DNA of 64,000 bases from Legionella brunensis. GTDB taxonomy: Bacteria; Pseudomonadota; Gammaproteobacteria; Legionellales; Legionellaceae. The first letter of the stretch is position 1. Each line of letters begins with the position of its first letter. The notes beneath the pieces are model-generated. The model made no database searches, was not told where the DNA came from, and saw nothing but the letters and a program-made list of their open reading frames with translations. This document shows positions 8,986-20,371 of this stretch, one piece after another. Location of the stretch: contig NZ_LNXV01000004.1 in assembly GCF_001467025.1 (NCBI RefSeq), positions 122,401-186,400 of the forward strand, in the 5' to 3' direction. A program made the translations under genes and the position numbers.

Positions 8986-9812
8986 GCTGTAATATCCTCC
9001 TTGTTTTTGCTGAACAAGCGTCGCAACAACCCTTTACGCTCACTATTAATGAAACGCATAGGCCTGCTTTCTCCTAAGAAGCGAGCGATGGCATCTTGGT
9101 AGGCAAGACCAGCATCGCTAGTTTCATCAAGAATAACAGGGGTTCCTGTATTTGATGCTTTTAATACGGCTTTGGATTCAGGAATGACACCCATTAGAGG
9201 AATTGCAAGAATTTCTTTAACATCTTCAACAGATAGCATATCGCCTTTTTCGACACGCTCGGGATCATAGCGGGTTAACAATAGATGCTCTTGAACTGGT
9301 GATTGGTTTTCCACAGCTCTCTTTGTTTTGCTGGCTAAAATGCCTAAAATTCTATCAGAATCGCGCACCGAGGAAACCTCTGGGTTCGTCACAACGATGG
9401 CATGATCCGCAAAATACATAGCCATTAAAGCTCCTGTTTCGATTCCAGCAGGAGAATCGCAAACAATGTACTCGAATTCATTGGACAGATCATTCAATAC
9501 TTTCTCTACGCCCCCTAAAGTTAAGGCATCTTTATCGCGAGTTTGTGACGCAGGAAGGATATATAAATCTGGCAAGCGCTTATCTTTAATAAGAGCTTGA
9601 TTTAAATTGGCTTCGCCATTAATAATATGGATAAAATCATAAACAACACGACGCTCACATCCCATGATAATATCGAGGTTTCTAAGACCAATATCAAAAT
9701 CAATTACTACAGTTTTATGACCACGCATGGCCAAACCTGAAGAAATTGCTGCTGAGGTAGTAGTCTTACCTACTCCACCTTTACCAGATGTGACAACTAT
9801 AATTTTAGCCAA
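8982..9812 (-). CDS. minD: Septum-site determining ATPase MinD
   Basis: ParA/MinD-family ATPase of 276 residues. The deviant Walker A KGGVGKTT is at about residues 11-18, switch I is [13 protein letters not shown], and Walker B is [11 protein letters not shown]. The C-terminus is a basic amphipathic helix ([12 protein letters not shown], about 258-269) that binds membrane. It recruits MinC to block FtsZ assembly at the poles and is stimulated by MinE. A ribosome site AGGAAG precedes the ATG. Unusually, minC is not upstream: the 250 bp above minD hold no coding frame resembling MinC. Confidence 0.96.
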   Translation of the reverse strand: MAKIIVVTSGKGGVGKTTTSAAISSGLAMRGHKTVVIDFDIGLRNLDIIMGCERRVVYDFIHIINGEANLNQALIKDKRLPDLYILPASQTRDKDALTLGGVEKVLNDLSNEFEYIVCDSPAGIETGALMAMYFADHAIVVTNPEVSSVRDSDRILGILASKTKRAVENQSPVQEHLLLTRYDPERVEKGDMLSVEDVKEILAIPLMGVIPESKAVLKASNTGTPVILDETSDAGLAYQDAIARFLGESRPMRFINSERKGLLRRLFSKNKEDITA

Positions 9813-10010
9813 CGTAAAACCTTCCTGTTAGTCTACAAGTTAGCCCAGTTTACACGTTATTGATTGTTCAGTTCAAGCTCAATCAGTGACATTCGAGGGG
9901 AAAATTATCGTTTGTAGGGAGAATGTGGTAATTACGTAATTAGTGCTCAAAAAGTACTCTATTTTTTATTTTTGCAGAATAATGGCGGGTGATCAAATTG
10001 ATTGAAAATC

Positions 10011-10036
10011 GTTGTTGGGCGAGGAAACCCAACAAC
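10011..10036 (-). terminator. Hairpin downstream of the small lipoprotein gene
   Basis: GTTGTTGGG (10011-10019) pairs perfectly with CCCAACAAC (10028-10036) over an 8-base loop. It lies about 28 bases past the stop of the minus-strand lipoprotein gene; the following T-tract is weak (GATTTTC). Confidence 0.5.
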
Positions 10037-10063
10037 ATTCTATAATCTTGCCGGAATAGGCAA

Positions 10064-10210
10064 TTAATACCAACCATTAGAGCCGCAACAAGCTACTGTA
10101 TAGCTGCCACAACCTCCACATGAAGACGTTCCGCAGCAGTTAGAAAAGCCGCAGCTGGAGACAAGTGCTGACGAGCCGACAATTAATAACAAAAATACTA
10201 TTTTTTTCAT
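10064..10210 (-). CDS. Tiny Cys/Gly-rich predicted lipoprotein
   Basis: A 48-residue protein if translation starts at the ATG at 10210 (MKKIVFLLLIVGSS), which gives a clean signal peptide; an in-frame upstream ATG would place 16 polar residues before it. The lipobox is LVSSC, with the predicted lipidated cysteine at about residue 20. The mature part is only about 29 residues and unusually rich in Cys, Gly and Ser (CGFSNCCGTSSCGGCG). Metal binding or a disulfide-knotted surface peptide would fit, but neither is shown. I do not recognise a family. Confidence 0.6.
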   Translation of the reverse strand: MKKIVFLLLIVGSSALVSSCGFSNCCGTSSCGGCGSYTVACCGSNGWY

Positions 10211-10500
10211 GATAGCATCCTTGCACAGGTTTGTATAAATATTATACATTAGTTTCAATAATATATATAAAAGTCATATTGCTTCATTTTTAGGTTAGTA
10301 GCACAAATCTATTTATTCAAGTTTCGGCATGAAGATAATTTTTAATAATTGCAGAAGAATGATGCATATTTGGGGTTTTTGGAGATGTTTCATTAAGTAG
10401 AGCGAAGGTCATAAATTTTACAGAAATTATATTTTTATTTCAGCTGCATTTTGGCATATGGTAAAATGTTGCTTGGTTGTGGGGAACTAATTAGGTTGTA

Positions 10501-13500
10501 ATGAAAACTGCGATTGCTTATTTACTCAGAAAAATAACAGAAGCTAACATCAAGTCTGCTTTGTTAAATGATCTTGAACCGAATAAAAATGCATTGAAAC
10601 GATGGTTAGCAATAACCAATCACCAACAGTTCACTGCTAATTGTTGGAAGTATAAATTTACTAATGGTGAATCAATAGTTGCATTTGGAATTGAAGCCTC
10701 TGACCAGCTATTGACCACTTCACGTCAACCCTCCTGGTATCAAAAAATTATTCGCGGCAGAAATTACCGTGCGAAATATTTATGTGAGTCGCAAAGTTAT
10801 TACAAAAATACGCTAGAAGCATGGGCGCTACAAAAAAAGTCCACAGTACCTGGACAATCCGAAGAAAATATTGAATTCAGCTGGTATCACCGTCTAATCA
10901 GCTGGCTTATTGCTAAAGTCGATTTGCAATGGGATTTTAACAGTGACGATTTTGATGATCAGAAATTATTTTTACATTTAAGAGAACATGAAGGAATAGA
11001 GCCTGATCAAAGAGATAATATACCTAGAGATATTCCAAATGAGCCCACCTCAGGATTGAAGAATACGCCTTCTATCCGTGAAAAATACTCCGTTACCAAG
11101 TTATTAAGTTCACCACAGATTATTTTAAACCGGATGGCTAAGCTTGGGATAGACACAGGATTTGTTGGACAGGAGCAAAAAGAAGAGCATTCCTCGGCAA
11201 GTGTCGTACCTCCACATATGCAAGTTTGGTTGACTAAGCTTTCCTTGCATCAACAAGTGGATCTTTCTCACCAACATCAGCATTTGGTACAACAAGAGCA
11301 ACAAGTTCATACTAGTACCACAACAGATTTGAGACGTGTACAGGAGGCACAAAAATGGGTTGATAATTCTAATCTACATGATGTAAGTACGGCTTCAAGC
11401 CGTTTAAAAGAGTTGAAATATGAAGCTTCTCTAAAATGGTTAGAGATACTCGATGATGCATGCAATCAAGAATGGAGGCAATCACAAAAAGAGCCATGGA
11501 GTTATTCGTTTGACCAAAAGAGGTCGCATAAGTTATTTATTAGTAATACTGCCTTAGAAATGATACTGAGGGCCAAAGGCCATGTAAGGGCAGACCATTC
11601 AACTTTTGACTTTGAGTCATTCCCATTGGGTTTCTTTCTCGACAAAGATAAGGATGGTGATACTTTTACCTTGAAATATCATGAAAAATACAGGCAATAC
11701 CAGTTAGCAACACTTAAGGATGCTGCAGTTCGATTGGATGTTCATAATCCGACTTCGGAATTTCATGCTGAAGAAAATGATCAAAGTTGTTTTACAACAA
11801 AAGCAGAGTTATTAAAAACTATCAATGAAAGAGGCATTCAGCTTAAACAGAGACAATTGGATTTCTTAGATGTTCTAGATAAAGATACGGATACGTTTGC
11901 GTTTGGTCAGGAGACTAAACGCTGTAGAACAAACGCTTATGCTTTTCGAGCCTTAAAGTTGATGGTCGAAAGCATTTATCCGTTACCTTCGGATACTTCA
12001 TTGACAAAGGTAGATAATTATTTAGCCGAATTTATTGATATTTTGGAAAAATTTTCAAAGATGAACTTTTCAAAGTCCTCTAGGCTACTCAATAAAGAGC
12101 AAGCAGAAAGCTTTATCGCCTTAGGGATATCAGTTGAGGAAACGGATAAAGAGGATGAGTATAAATACAGGATTGAAACTACTGAATCCTATCTACACGA
12201 ATTTATACTCAATTACTTAAAAGACTTGAAGAATGGTAAAGAGTTTTCTAGTGAAGCACAGCTTGATGCGTTAAAACGCTTCACACTATTTGATGAAAAT
12301 CAATTGCGGTGGTTGCGGCATATAGAATATGGTCGACATCACCATCATAATTTTTCTGAGATTAGTAAAGGATTATTTTATTTCTTTGATTATTTCCAAG
12401 TTTTAGGGGTAGAGATTTCGACATGGGAGTCTGGGCATGCAGGACTTTCAAATTTGGGTGGATTTATTCACCTTAAGCATATTCTGGATTGTATTAGTTT
12501 GTCCGGAGGAGGTAAAAATACGGCGGCACAGCAGCTTCAAGCTAAATATGCAACAGCAATACCCAGAGATTTTACCACGGCAAAGGCACAATTAAGAGCA
12601 GGCTATGCCTTTATCCATGAGTCGATGTTATTCGGTTATGAACATTACTTTGATCATAATATCCCAACTGTGATTCCCAAAGAGGAATTTAGTCGAGTTC
12701 AATACGGGTATTCTTCTTCAGCCTCAATGCCTCCGCAGGTTTATTTCCGTACCATGTACTTACGATATATCGCTTCTCAAGTCGATCCGAATTGTGTAGG
12801 GCAAGCTGTAAAAAAATGGGAGGATTTGACTAATACGCCTTTAAACTGCTGGGAAAATTGGAATTTTAATGGTCGCCAATATTTAGATATTATGGATGAG
12901 GCGTTACAAAAAAATTGGGAAGAGCTTAAAAAATATGCTTTGTCATTACCTTCAAGATTGGCTCCGAAATCCCAAGAAAATGTTGCAGATAAAGCAAGTT
13001 ATACCCCGGAAGCATTTATTAATCAAAGATTGCATATATTCCAAGCGGAGAGGCTTTATTCACTTGATCATATTCAAACATTACTAAGTACATTAAACCT
13101 GCCTGAGAAATTAGCAGAAGAATTATTAGTATCCATACAAGCTATTAATGACCTCGCTTTAGAATACGCGAATTTGTCTGAAAGTGAGCTTGAAGCAGAA
13201 ATAAAATCTGCACGAAATTATTCTCTTGAAAAACAAATTGCTATCTTGCGTGAAACACATTGCCGTTTGACCTGCGCTGAATCAAAGGCCAATCCTCCAC
13301 AAGGTGAATGGCTTCGATTAGAGCAGTTAATGGCAATTTTAATTGCTCTAAAGCAAAGTAGCATACTGCAAGTTGATACCAGTGAAGGTAAAACGCTCAT
13401 TATTCAAATGATTGCCCTCTTAAAAGTGCTGAATGGAAAAAAAGTGGATGTACTCACACACAATGAGTCTCTTGCTTTAGAGGCTGCGGATGAGATTAAA

Positions 13501-15159
13501 AAACTGTCCAATTATTTTGGGATTAAAGTGGCCAAAAAGGAGGATATGACTCAATTAATTTTAGATGCTGATATTCTATATATTGATGCGCCTTCTGCTG
13601 TCATCAATGATCTTCTGGCGCAATTTGCTGATGAGGAAAAATTACCAGGGCATAGACAAGCGGATGAAGCCGTTGTTGATGAAGTCGATAATGTTGCTGT
13701 CGATATTAATGCAAATACGACTATGCAAGTGTCGCAAGGCAGCGAAGAGGCTGATGAGGCTTTAGAGGCCTTTTTAGTTGCTTTAAATGCTGCTGTTAGG
13801 GAACAGTTGCCTAAAAAGCCGGAATTGCAAGATAAGGTTTCTCAACGTCAATTCGTTCGCGAAAATTTGAATAAACAACTTGCAGATAATCAATTCTACA
13901 AAAAGATTTGTGCAAATAATGATGAGTTAGATAAATATGTTAGTGCGGCCATTTCTGCAATGCAGCTTATCGCGAAGACCCATTATGTTATTGAAGATGA
14001 TGATTTAATAATAAAGCAAGAGTCCCAGGTTGCTACAATCCCAAGAAAAGTGGTCCGTATTATCCATAAAGACACAACGGGTCGGGTTGATGAGATATCT
14101 CAATGGGGAGCTGGTGTGCATCAATGTATTGCCGCATGGGAAAAACAACGAGATAAGGATATTGTCATTCCCGGCACTACTCAGGTTTTGGCAGAGGCTG
14201 ATGTCGCACTTTACCTGAAAAACCGCTATAAATTACGAAATGGTTTAACTGCTACTTTGGGTGATGCAGCTATTCGCAAAAAAATAGAGGAAGTCATTGA
14301 TACTAATCTGAGTGTTGTGATGCCTCGAGCAGTCAGACCACTTGATTCAAAATCAAACTGGCCGCTTAAAGCAAGATTAGAAGGACAAGATCCCTATCCA
14401 GAATACAATCGTGTTTATCGCTTTCCGCCAATTTATGCCTCAACAAAAGCAACTCATCAACAGAAATTATTAGAAGCTATCCAAAACATTCAAAACGAAG
14501 GCCAATCATGCGTTATCTTTTTAAATACCGTTAATGAATGCGATGAATTTTTTAAATATCTCGTTGAACAGGGTATTAATACAAGGGCAATTCAAATTTT
14601 AGATGATACTCATGATGAAAAAAATGCTACGCAAAGTTTCCGCCCTCCAGAGTCAACGGTTATAGCAAGAGCTAAAGAGTCAAAGATGATTACTTTAACC
14701 ACAGCGGCTGGTAGTCGTGGCACTAATTTTAATGGTATTGATGTGGGTATTTTAGCTAAACCAAGCTTAGGCCGTGTGACTTTTCAAAAGTCTGGACGTA
14801 TTGCACGTAATGGTCAATTTGGTTTGGTTTATGAAATTTATTGCAGTGAGGATTTAGATAAATCAATAGAATATGTTACAGATACAGAAAAAGATCCTAT
14901 GAGTCATCGTCCCCGCATTTTTACCCATGAAAAGGCTGCAGAAGCGCGTAATTTAGCAGCTATAGAAGCAGGCAAGAAGGAAAGGCAAGCTAAGTGGACT
15001 TTACAGGAAAGCTATGTTCAATACCGGACTAAGGTCAAAGATAAACATGCTCTAGATAGCCAATGGACAATTTTTTTCAGTCAAATAAAAAATTGGGATG
15101 AAGAAGAGATAATTATAAAATGGGAGCAATTTAAACAAAATACACAGACTTGTTGCTAA
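10501..15159 (+). CDS. Very large SecA-like ATPase protein of unknown function; candidate effector
   Basis: Protein of 1552 residues, translated from ATG at 10501. Residues 1 to about 930 match nothing I recognise. From about 930 to 1500 the order of motifs is that of the SecA DEAD motor. The P-loop variant DTSEGKT is at 959-965, Walker B VVDEVDNV around D1060, the motif-V equivalent TTAAGSRGTNF near 1400, and the motif-VI equivalent QKSGRIARNGQFG at 1429-1441. True SecA is about 900 residues and has a C-terminal zinc motif; this protein has neither the standard N-terminus nor that motif, so it is not the housekeeping translocase. It ends in a double cysteine. The next gene (TPR protein) follows on the same strand. 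Candidate roles are a Dot/Icm effector or a nucleic-acid/protein-remodelling ATPase; neither is proven. Confidence 0.75.
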   Translation: MKTAIAYLLRKITEANIKSALLNDLEPNKNALKRWLAITNHQQFTANCWKYKFTNGESIVAFGIEASDQLLTTSRQPSWYQKIIRGRNYRAKYLCESQSYYKNTLEAWALQKKSTVPGQSEENIEFSWYHRLISWLIAKVDLQWDFNSDDFDDQKLFLHLREHEGIEPDQRDNIPRDIPNEPTSGLKNTPSIREKYSVTKLLSSPQIILNRMAKLGIDTGFVGQEQKEEHSSASVVPPHMQVWLTKLSLHQQVDLSHQHQHLVQQEQQVHTSTTTDLRRVQEAQKWVDNSNLHDVSTASSRLKELKYEASLKWLEILDDACNQEWRQSQKEPWSYSFDQKRSHKLFISNTALEMILRAKGHVRADHSTFDFESFPLGFFLDKDKDGDTFTLKYHEKYRQYQLATLKDAAVRLDVHNPTSEFHAEENDQSCFTTKAELLKTINERGIQLKQRQLDFLDVLDKDTDTFAFGQETKRCRTNAYAFRALKLMVESIYPLPSDTSLTKVDNYLAEFIDILEKFSKMNFSKSSRLLNKEQAESFIALGISVEETDKEDEYKYRIETTESYLHEFILNYLKDLKNGKEFSSEAQLDALKRFTLFDENQLRWLRHIEYGRHHHHNFSEISKGLFYFFDYFQVLGVEISTWESGHAGLSNLGGFIHLKHILDCISLSGGGKNTAAQQLQAKYATAIPRDFTTAKAQLRAGYAFIHESMLFGYEHYFDHNIPTVIPKEEFSRVQYGYSSSASMPPQVYFRTMYLRYIASQVDPNCVGQAVKKWEDLTNTPLNCWENWNFNGRQYLDIMDEALQKNWEELKKYALSLPSRLAPKSQENVADKASYTPEAFINQRLHIFQAERLYSLDHIQTLLSTLNLPEKLAEELLVSIQAINDLALEYANLSESELEAEIKSARNYSLEKQIAILRETHCRLTCAESKANPPQGEWLRLEQLMAILIALKQSSILQVDTSEGKTLIIQMIALLKVLNGKKVDVLTHNESLALEAADEIKKLSNYFGIKVAKKEDMTQLILDADILYIDAPSAVINDLLAQFADEEKLPGHRQADEAVVDEVDNVAVDINANTTMQVSQGSEEADEALEAFLVALNAAVREQLPKKPELQDKVSQRQFVRENLNKQLADNQFYKKICANNDELDKYVSAAISAMQLIAKTHYVIEDDDLIIKQESQVATIPRKVVRIIHKDTTGRVDEISQWGAGVHQCIAAWEKQRDKDIVIPGTTQVLAEADVALYLKNRYKLRNGLTATLGDAAIRKKIEEVIDTNLSVVMPRAVRPLDSKSNWPLKARLEGQDPYPEYNRVYRFPPIYASTKATHQQKLLEAIQNIQNEGQSCVIFLNTVNECDEFFKYLVEQGINTRAIQILDDTHDEKNATQSFRPPESTVIARAKESKMITLTTAAGSRGTNFNGIDVGILAKPSLGRVTFQKSGRIARNGQFGLVYEIYCSEDLDKSIEYVTDTEKDPMSHRPRIFTHEKAAEARNLAAIEAGKKERQAKWTLQESYVQYRTKVKDKHALDSQWTIFFSQIKNWDEEEIIIKWEQFKQNTQTCC

Positions 15160-15347
15160 TAAAATTTCTTTAGTTCATATTCGAAAAGTGCATGGTTATG
15201 TACTCAAAGTATAAATTTTGATTTCAATTTAATCGCTATGTCTATATAAAATATAATTAGACAAAAAATAATCGCAATGATAAATTATTGTTTTATTTGA
15301 CAAAGGATGTGCATTTTAAATGTCCCATCTACAAAATAGGCGTAGGT

Positions 15348-17942
15348 ATGAAAGAAGTTGCGATTAGTCTGAATAAACAAGGAAAGACCTTTTTAAAGAG
15401 GAGAAAAGAGAAATCTATTAAAAAAGCGCTGCAAAAATTTAATGAGGCTATTAGCATTGAACCAGTATATGATGAAGCTTGGTACAATAAGGGATTAGCT
15501 CACTTAAAGTTAAAAGAATACCCTGAAGGTTTTATGGCTTTTACCGTTGTTGCAGCCTTAAATCCTCAACATTTGCAGGCGAGAAAACAACTGGAAGTAA
15601 TCAAACAATTAAAACAGGCCGGGGAGTATAAGAGCGATGAAAATATGGATAAATTTTTTCGCCCCTTTATTTGTAGCCAAGAATATTTAAAAGAATTCGA
15701 ACAATTAGGCTTGGATCATAAAAAAATTTCTACACGTAGTTTCCCAGAGCAGATTGCCTGGATTAATCAGCTTTTGCAATTTATTTTCAAGTACTATGAG
15801 TCTCATAACAAGCCTTTTGTGTTTGCGCTCAATCAGAGTATCTTGCAGCCAACGCACGCAGACAAGCAGTTTAGACTTGCTATTATCAATCACCTTCTTG
15901 GTACGAAACTAAGCTATGAAGATAACAGTGTAACTAGAATTTTAGATTTAATTTCATCAACACAAATTTCTACAGTTTTGGATGACATTTTTATGGATGA
16001 TGCAAAGATTGCTATCCGTATGGTCTTTGAAACTATCCATCAATTTTCACGTGAAGAGCGTGCCAAATTATTAGAATTTTTGCCTTGGGGTACCAATTCC
16101 TGGTATTTACTTGAGTTTTGTGGCTCTCTATTTATACCTGATGATAACATTACGAAAGTAAATGAGAGCGGAGGATTACCCCTAAGCTTTCACTATGAAG
16201 GCGATGAAGATAAAAACATACTAGGGATAAGTGAGTATTATAAAGCATTGCGGGAAGACATTTGTATTGTTAAAACAGCAATGCTGGATATTATAAAAAA
16301 TGATCTAAGAGTATTGCAGACCTTTTTTATTTCCCTTGAAAATCGATTTGCTGGGCGGGAAGCTTGTCAAATATTGCCTATCGAGGATTTGCCTAATTTT
16401 CGTCCTCTTTTGTGGTATAGCAAACACTCAATTCATTTTCTTCGCTTATTAGCATTACTTCCAAATGACTTAAGTATTCCTACTATTTTGGCAGAGCCTG
16501 TCGGCGACATGGAATCCATAACGCCTATTGTTCAATTACAACAACTGCTGCATTCCTCATCATTTAGTAATAGTCTGAAAGGGAGGTTAGCATTTTTACG
16601 AACTATGGAACTAGTTGGTGAGGTTTTTACAACACGCAGTTGGGGTAATCATCTGAAATCCGTTGATTATATAAGCCCCGATATGTTGACAAACCTTCGT
16701 AATGGTTTTTCCCATGTGGAAGATCTTCGATCATTTGCTGTTATAGAAATGCTAGAGCGGGAGCAGGATGTAATTGATTCACTTCAAGCTGAATTTGTTA
16801 TCTTCAAACAAGAGCTTTATGGCGTGATAGCCCAAAGACAAAGCCATTTTCCGAAGTGGCCAACTATATCATCAGGTTTTTCAACATGGGAAAAACCAGT
16901 GAGTGAATATTGGCAGGCTGTAAAGAAATATTATGAAATACCACTTTCCTTTAATGATACGCCCTATGCTCCAAATCAAGCACTTCTAAATGAGGATGAT
17001 ATAAAAACAGTTCTAACAGCAATAAAACCAATACGTCCTGGTTTTATGGGGGATGTAGTAAAAATGTTAAGGGGACAAGTGCCGTTTATAACGATTAAGT
17101 CTGATGGACTATTAGATACTTTGTCGCCAAGAGATAAAAGACCAATAATGAAACTCTTAAGTAAAGCTGAAAGTGTATATAAAGATGCTAAAAAAGTAGC
17201 AAAGAATGCGGCGGTATTGGAGAGTGCTACCCGAAGGCGGAAGCAAGAAGCAACGATAAGAAGTATTATGGCAACGAAATATCCAACCATAGAAAAATTT
17301 GGTTTGAAATTATTTGAGGAGCTAAAAATAGGGGCTGGTGAAACCAAAGATGATAAAGTTTCTGTCAGTAGTCTTGTCGACCGTTTAAAAAATCGCATGG
17401 GAGTCTTGGAGCAACTATTGGTGGAGTCTGAGCTTCTTAAAAGAACGCCTCTACTGAAAAAGGAAATACTGGAAACAGTTCTCTCAAAAGACATTGAGCT
17501 TTTATTAAGCACTTCTTACCTTATCGCACAAATCATCTCTATAGCGAATGAGCTGGCTTCACGAGAAGTATTAAATCTTATAGATCCAGTCTTAAATAAA
17601 CGTTTGCCAATGATGATTGGTTTGCGTAATGCGTTAGAACATTCTGATCCTATTCAGGATAGTGCTGAATTGGCTCTTCATCATATGAAGAGTAAGATTC
17701 CTCAAGCATTAGCGAGTATTATGGTGGACTTAATTAACGATCATATGCCTGTACTAATGACAGTGGATGGGGGGGCAATTGTTGCTCCAGTACTTAATAA
17801 TGGAGGTGTTCGCATCAAGCAGGGTAAAGCTATGGATGCTACCGCTTTTGCAATGCCTGGAAATAATCCTGCGGGTTTCTTTTCTGTTTCTACCGCGGAT
17901 TCAGAGCAGCCGATAACTTCTCTTACCGCTGAATACTCTTAA
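15348..17942 (+). CDS. Large TPR-containing protein downstream of the SecA-like gene
   Basis: Protein of 864 residues if begun at ATG 15348; a TTG 60 bases upstream is less likely. Residues about 20-85 form two tetratricopeptide-type helical pairs (ALQKFNEAISIEPVYDEAWY, then GLAHLKLKEYPEGFMAFTVV), a protein-binding scaffold. The rest is mostly helical and unrecognised. A lysine-rich segment (YKDAKKVAKNAAVLESATRR) lies near residue 615. There is no signal peptide or membrane helix. It follows the SecA-like gene by 188 bp on the same strand, so they may be co-expressed and interact. Function unknown; the pairing with the ATPase is the only contextual clue. Confidence 0.7.
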   Translation: MKEVAISLNKQGKTFLKRRKEKSIKKALQKFNEAISIEPVYDEAWYNKGLAHLKLKEYPEGFMAFTVVAALNPQHLQARKQLEVIKQLKQAGEYKSDENMDKFFRPFICSQEYLKEFEQLGLDHKKISTRSFPEQIAWINQLLQFIFKYYESHNKPFVFALNQSILQPTHADKQFRLAIINHLLGTKLSYEDNSVTRILDLISSTQISTVLDDIFMDDAKIAIRMVFETIHQFSREERAKLLEFLPWGTNSWYLLEFCGSLFIPDDNITKVNESGGLPLSFHYEGDEDKNILGISEYYKALREDICIVKTAMLDIIKNDLRVLQTFFISLENRFAGREACQILPIEDLPNFRPLLWYSKHSIHFLRLLALLPNDLSIPTILAEPVGDMESITPIVQLQQLLHSSSFSNSLKGRLAFLRTMELVGEVFTTRSWGNHLKSVDYISPDMLTNLRNGFSHVEDLRSFAVIEMLEREQDVIDSLQAEFVIFKQELYGVIAQRQSHFPKWPTISSGFSTWEKPVSEYWQAVKKYYEIPLSFNDTPYAPNQALLNEDDIKTVLTAIKPIRPGFMGDVVKMLRGQVPFITIKSDGLLDTLSPRDKRPIMKLLSKAESVYKDAKKVAKNAAVLESATRRRKQEATIRSIMATKYPTIEKFGLKLFEELKIGAGETKDDKVSVSSLVDRLKNRMGVLEQLLVESELLKRTPLLKKEILETVLSKDIELLLSTSYLIAQIISIANELASREVLNLIDPVLNKRLPMMIGLRNALEHSDPIQDSAELALHHMKSKIPQALASIMVDLINDHMPVLMTVDGGAIVAPVLNNGGVRIKQGKAMDATAFAMPGNNPAGFFSVSTADSEQPITSLTAEYS

Positions 17943-18102
17943 ATAAGGTAGGGATTTTAGTCTTAAACTAAGGGGGGCATATTTAAGCTCCCTTGTAAGG
18001 CAATAATTATTAATAATCCCTGCTCATCATGATAATTTCGTCATAAGCCAAGCTATATTATAATTATCTATAGACATAAGGAGAAATATAAAGGATTGCA
18101 TC

Positions 18103-18699
18103 ATGAGAGCCTCGCCTTTAACCGCCGAAAAAATTGTAGACGCTGGTCTTTATTTAGCTGAAAAAAGTTCTTGGGAGAGGCTAAGATTATTTGATATCGC
18201 AAATCACCTCAAAGTTGAACTGACAACGATTCATTCTCATTTTCGGGAAAAGAATGATTTGGTTGATGCTTTTTTTGATCGTGCTGATAGAGTAATGCTT
18301 GCTCTAGGAGCACAACCTGAAATACTTAAGCTTGATTCAGAAGCTCGTTTATCAATATTACTCCGGTCATGGTTTAAAAATATCCAGCAGCATCGTAAAG
18401 TTGCAAGAGAGATGATCTGGGCACAGTTGGAACCGGGTCATTTTCATATGCATGCATTTGCTCTTCTTCGTATTAGCAGAACTGTTCAATGGTGGCGAGA
18501 GGCGGCGCAACGTTCTGCTGTATATCTGCGACGAGCTATTGAAGAAACTGGTTTAACTGCTATTTATCTGTCAACCATGCTGCATTGGTTATATGACGAT
18601 TCTGATGAAGCCGTTAATACCGATATGTTTCTTGAAAATCAATTAAGACGGGCGCATTGGCTTACAGACCTTTTCTGTAACCAAGCTTGTACAAGTTGA
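18103..18699 (+). CDS. TetR-fold protein (regulator or COQ9-like)
   Basis: Protein of 198 residues. The N-terminal 50 residues have the TetR helix-turn-helix pattern (LRLFDIANHLKVELTTIHSHFREKNDLVDAF). The C-terminal domain contains LHWLYDDSDEAVNTDMFLEN, which resembles the conserved YWL-D-S stretch of COQ9, a ubiquinone-biosynthesis lipid-binding protein that itself has a TetR fold. So it may be a DNA-binding regulator or a COQ9-like lipid-binding protein. A ribosome site AAGGAG lies about 20 bases upstream, farther than ideal. It stands alone before guaB, which has its own promoter. Confidence 0.65.
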   Translation: MRASPLTAEKIVDAGLYLAEKSSWERLRLFDIANHLKVELTTIHSHFREKNDLVDAFFDRADRVMLALGAQPEILKLDSEARLSILLRSWFKNIQQHRKVAREMIWAQLEPGHFHMHAFALLRISRTVQWWREAAQRSAVYLRRAIEETGLTAIYLSTMLHWLYDDSDEAVNTDMFLENQLRRAHWLTDLFCNQACTS

Positions 18700-18837
18700 G
18701 ACTAATAAGATAGAGAGATTCCTCCTCACCAGGCAGCCTGATGGCGGCACCTGACACAGTAAATCTCGTACTGCTGGATTTAAAATTAACCAAGTCTTAA
18801 GGGGTAGAGTAAATATGCTCATTTTGTGACCAATTAT

Positions 18838-18865
18838 TTGCCATTTTCTATAATGTTTGTATAAT
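18838..18865 (+). promoter_or_regulatory. Sigma-70 type promoter of guaBA
   Basis: TTGCCA (18838-18843) and TATAAT (18860-18865) are separated by 16 bases and lie about 30 bases before the guaB start. A second TATAAT occurs at 18849-18854. Confidence 0.55.
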
Positions 18866-18875
18866 GTTCGGTTAA

Positions 18876-20369
<1,494 letters not shown>

Positions 20370-20371
20370 TT

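Noticed and set aside
10501-15159. Annotation of the 1552-residue protein as the housekeeping SecA
   Set aside because: Only the motor motifs agree; length, N-terminus and missing zinc tail exclude it.
16976-17512. Long minus-strand open frame (178 codons) inside the TPR gene
   Set aside because: Serine/phenylalanine-rich antisense shadow of a well-supported plus-strand gene; no ribosome site or family match.
18725-18750. CAGGC-A-GCCTG hairpin as a riboswitch or terminator before guaB
   Set aside because: Short stem, no T-tract, no conserved purine-riboswitch core.
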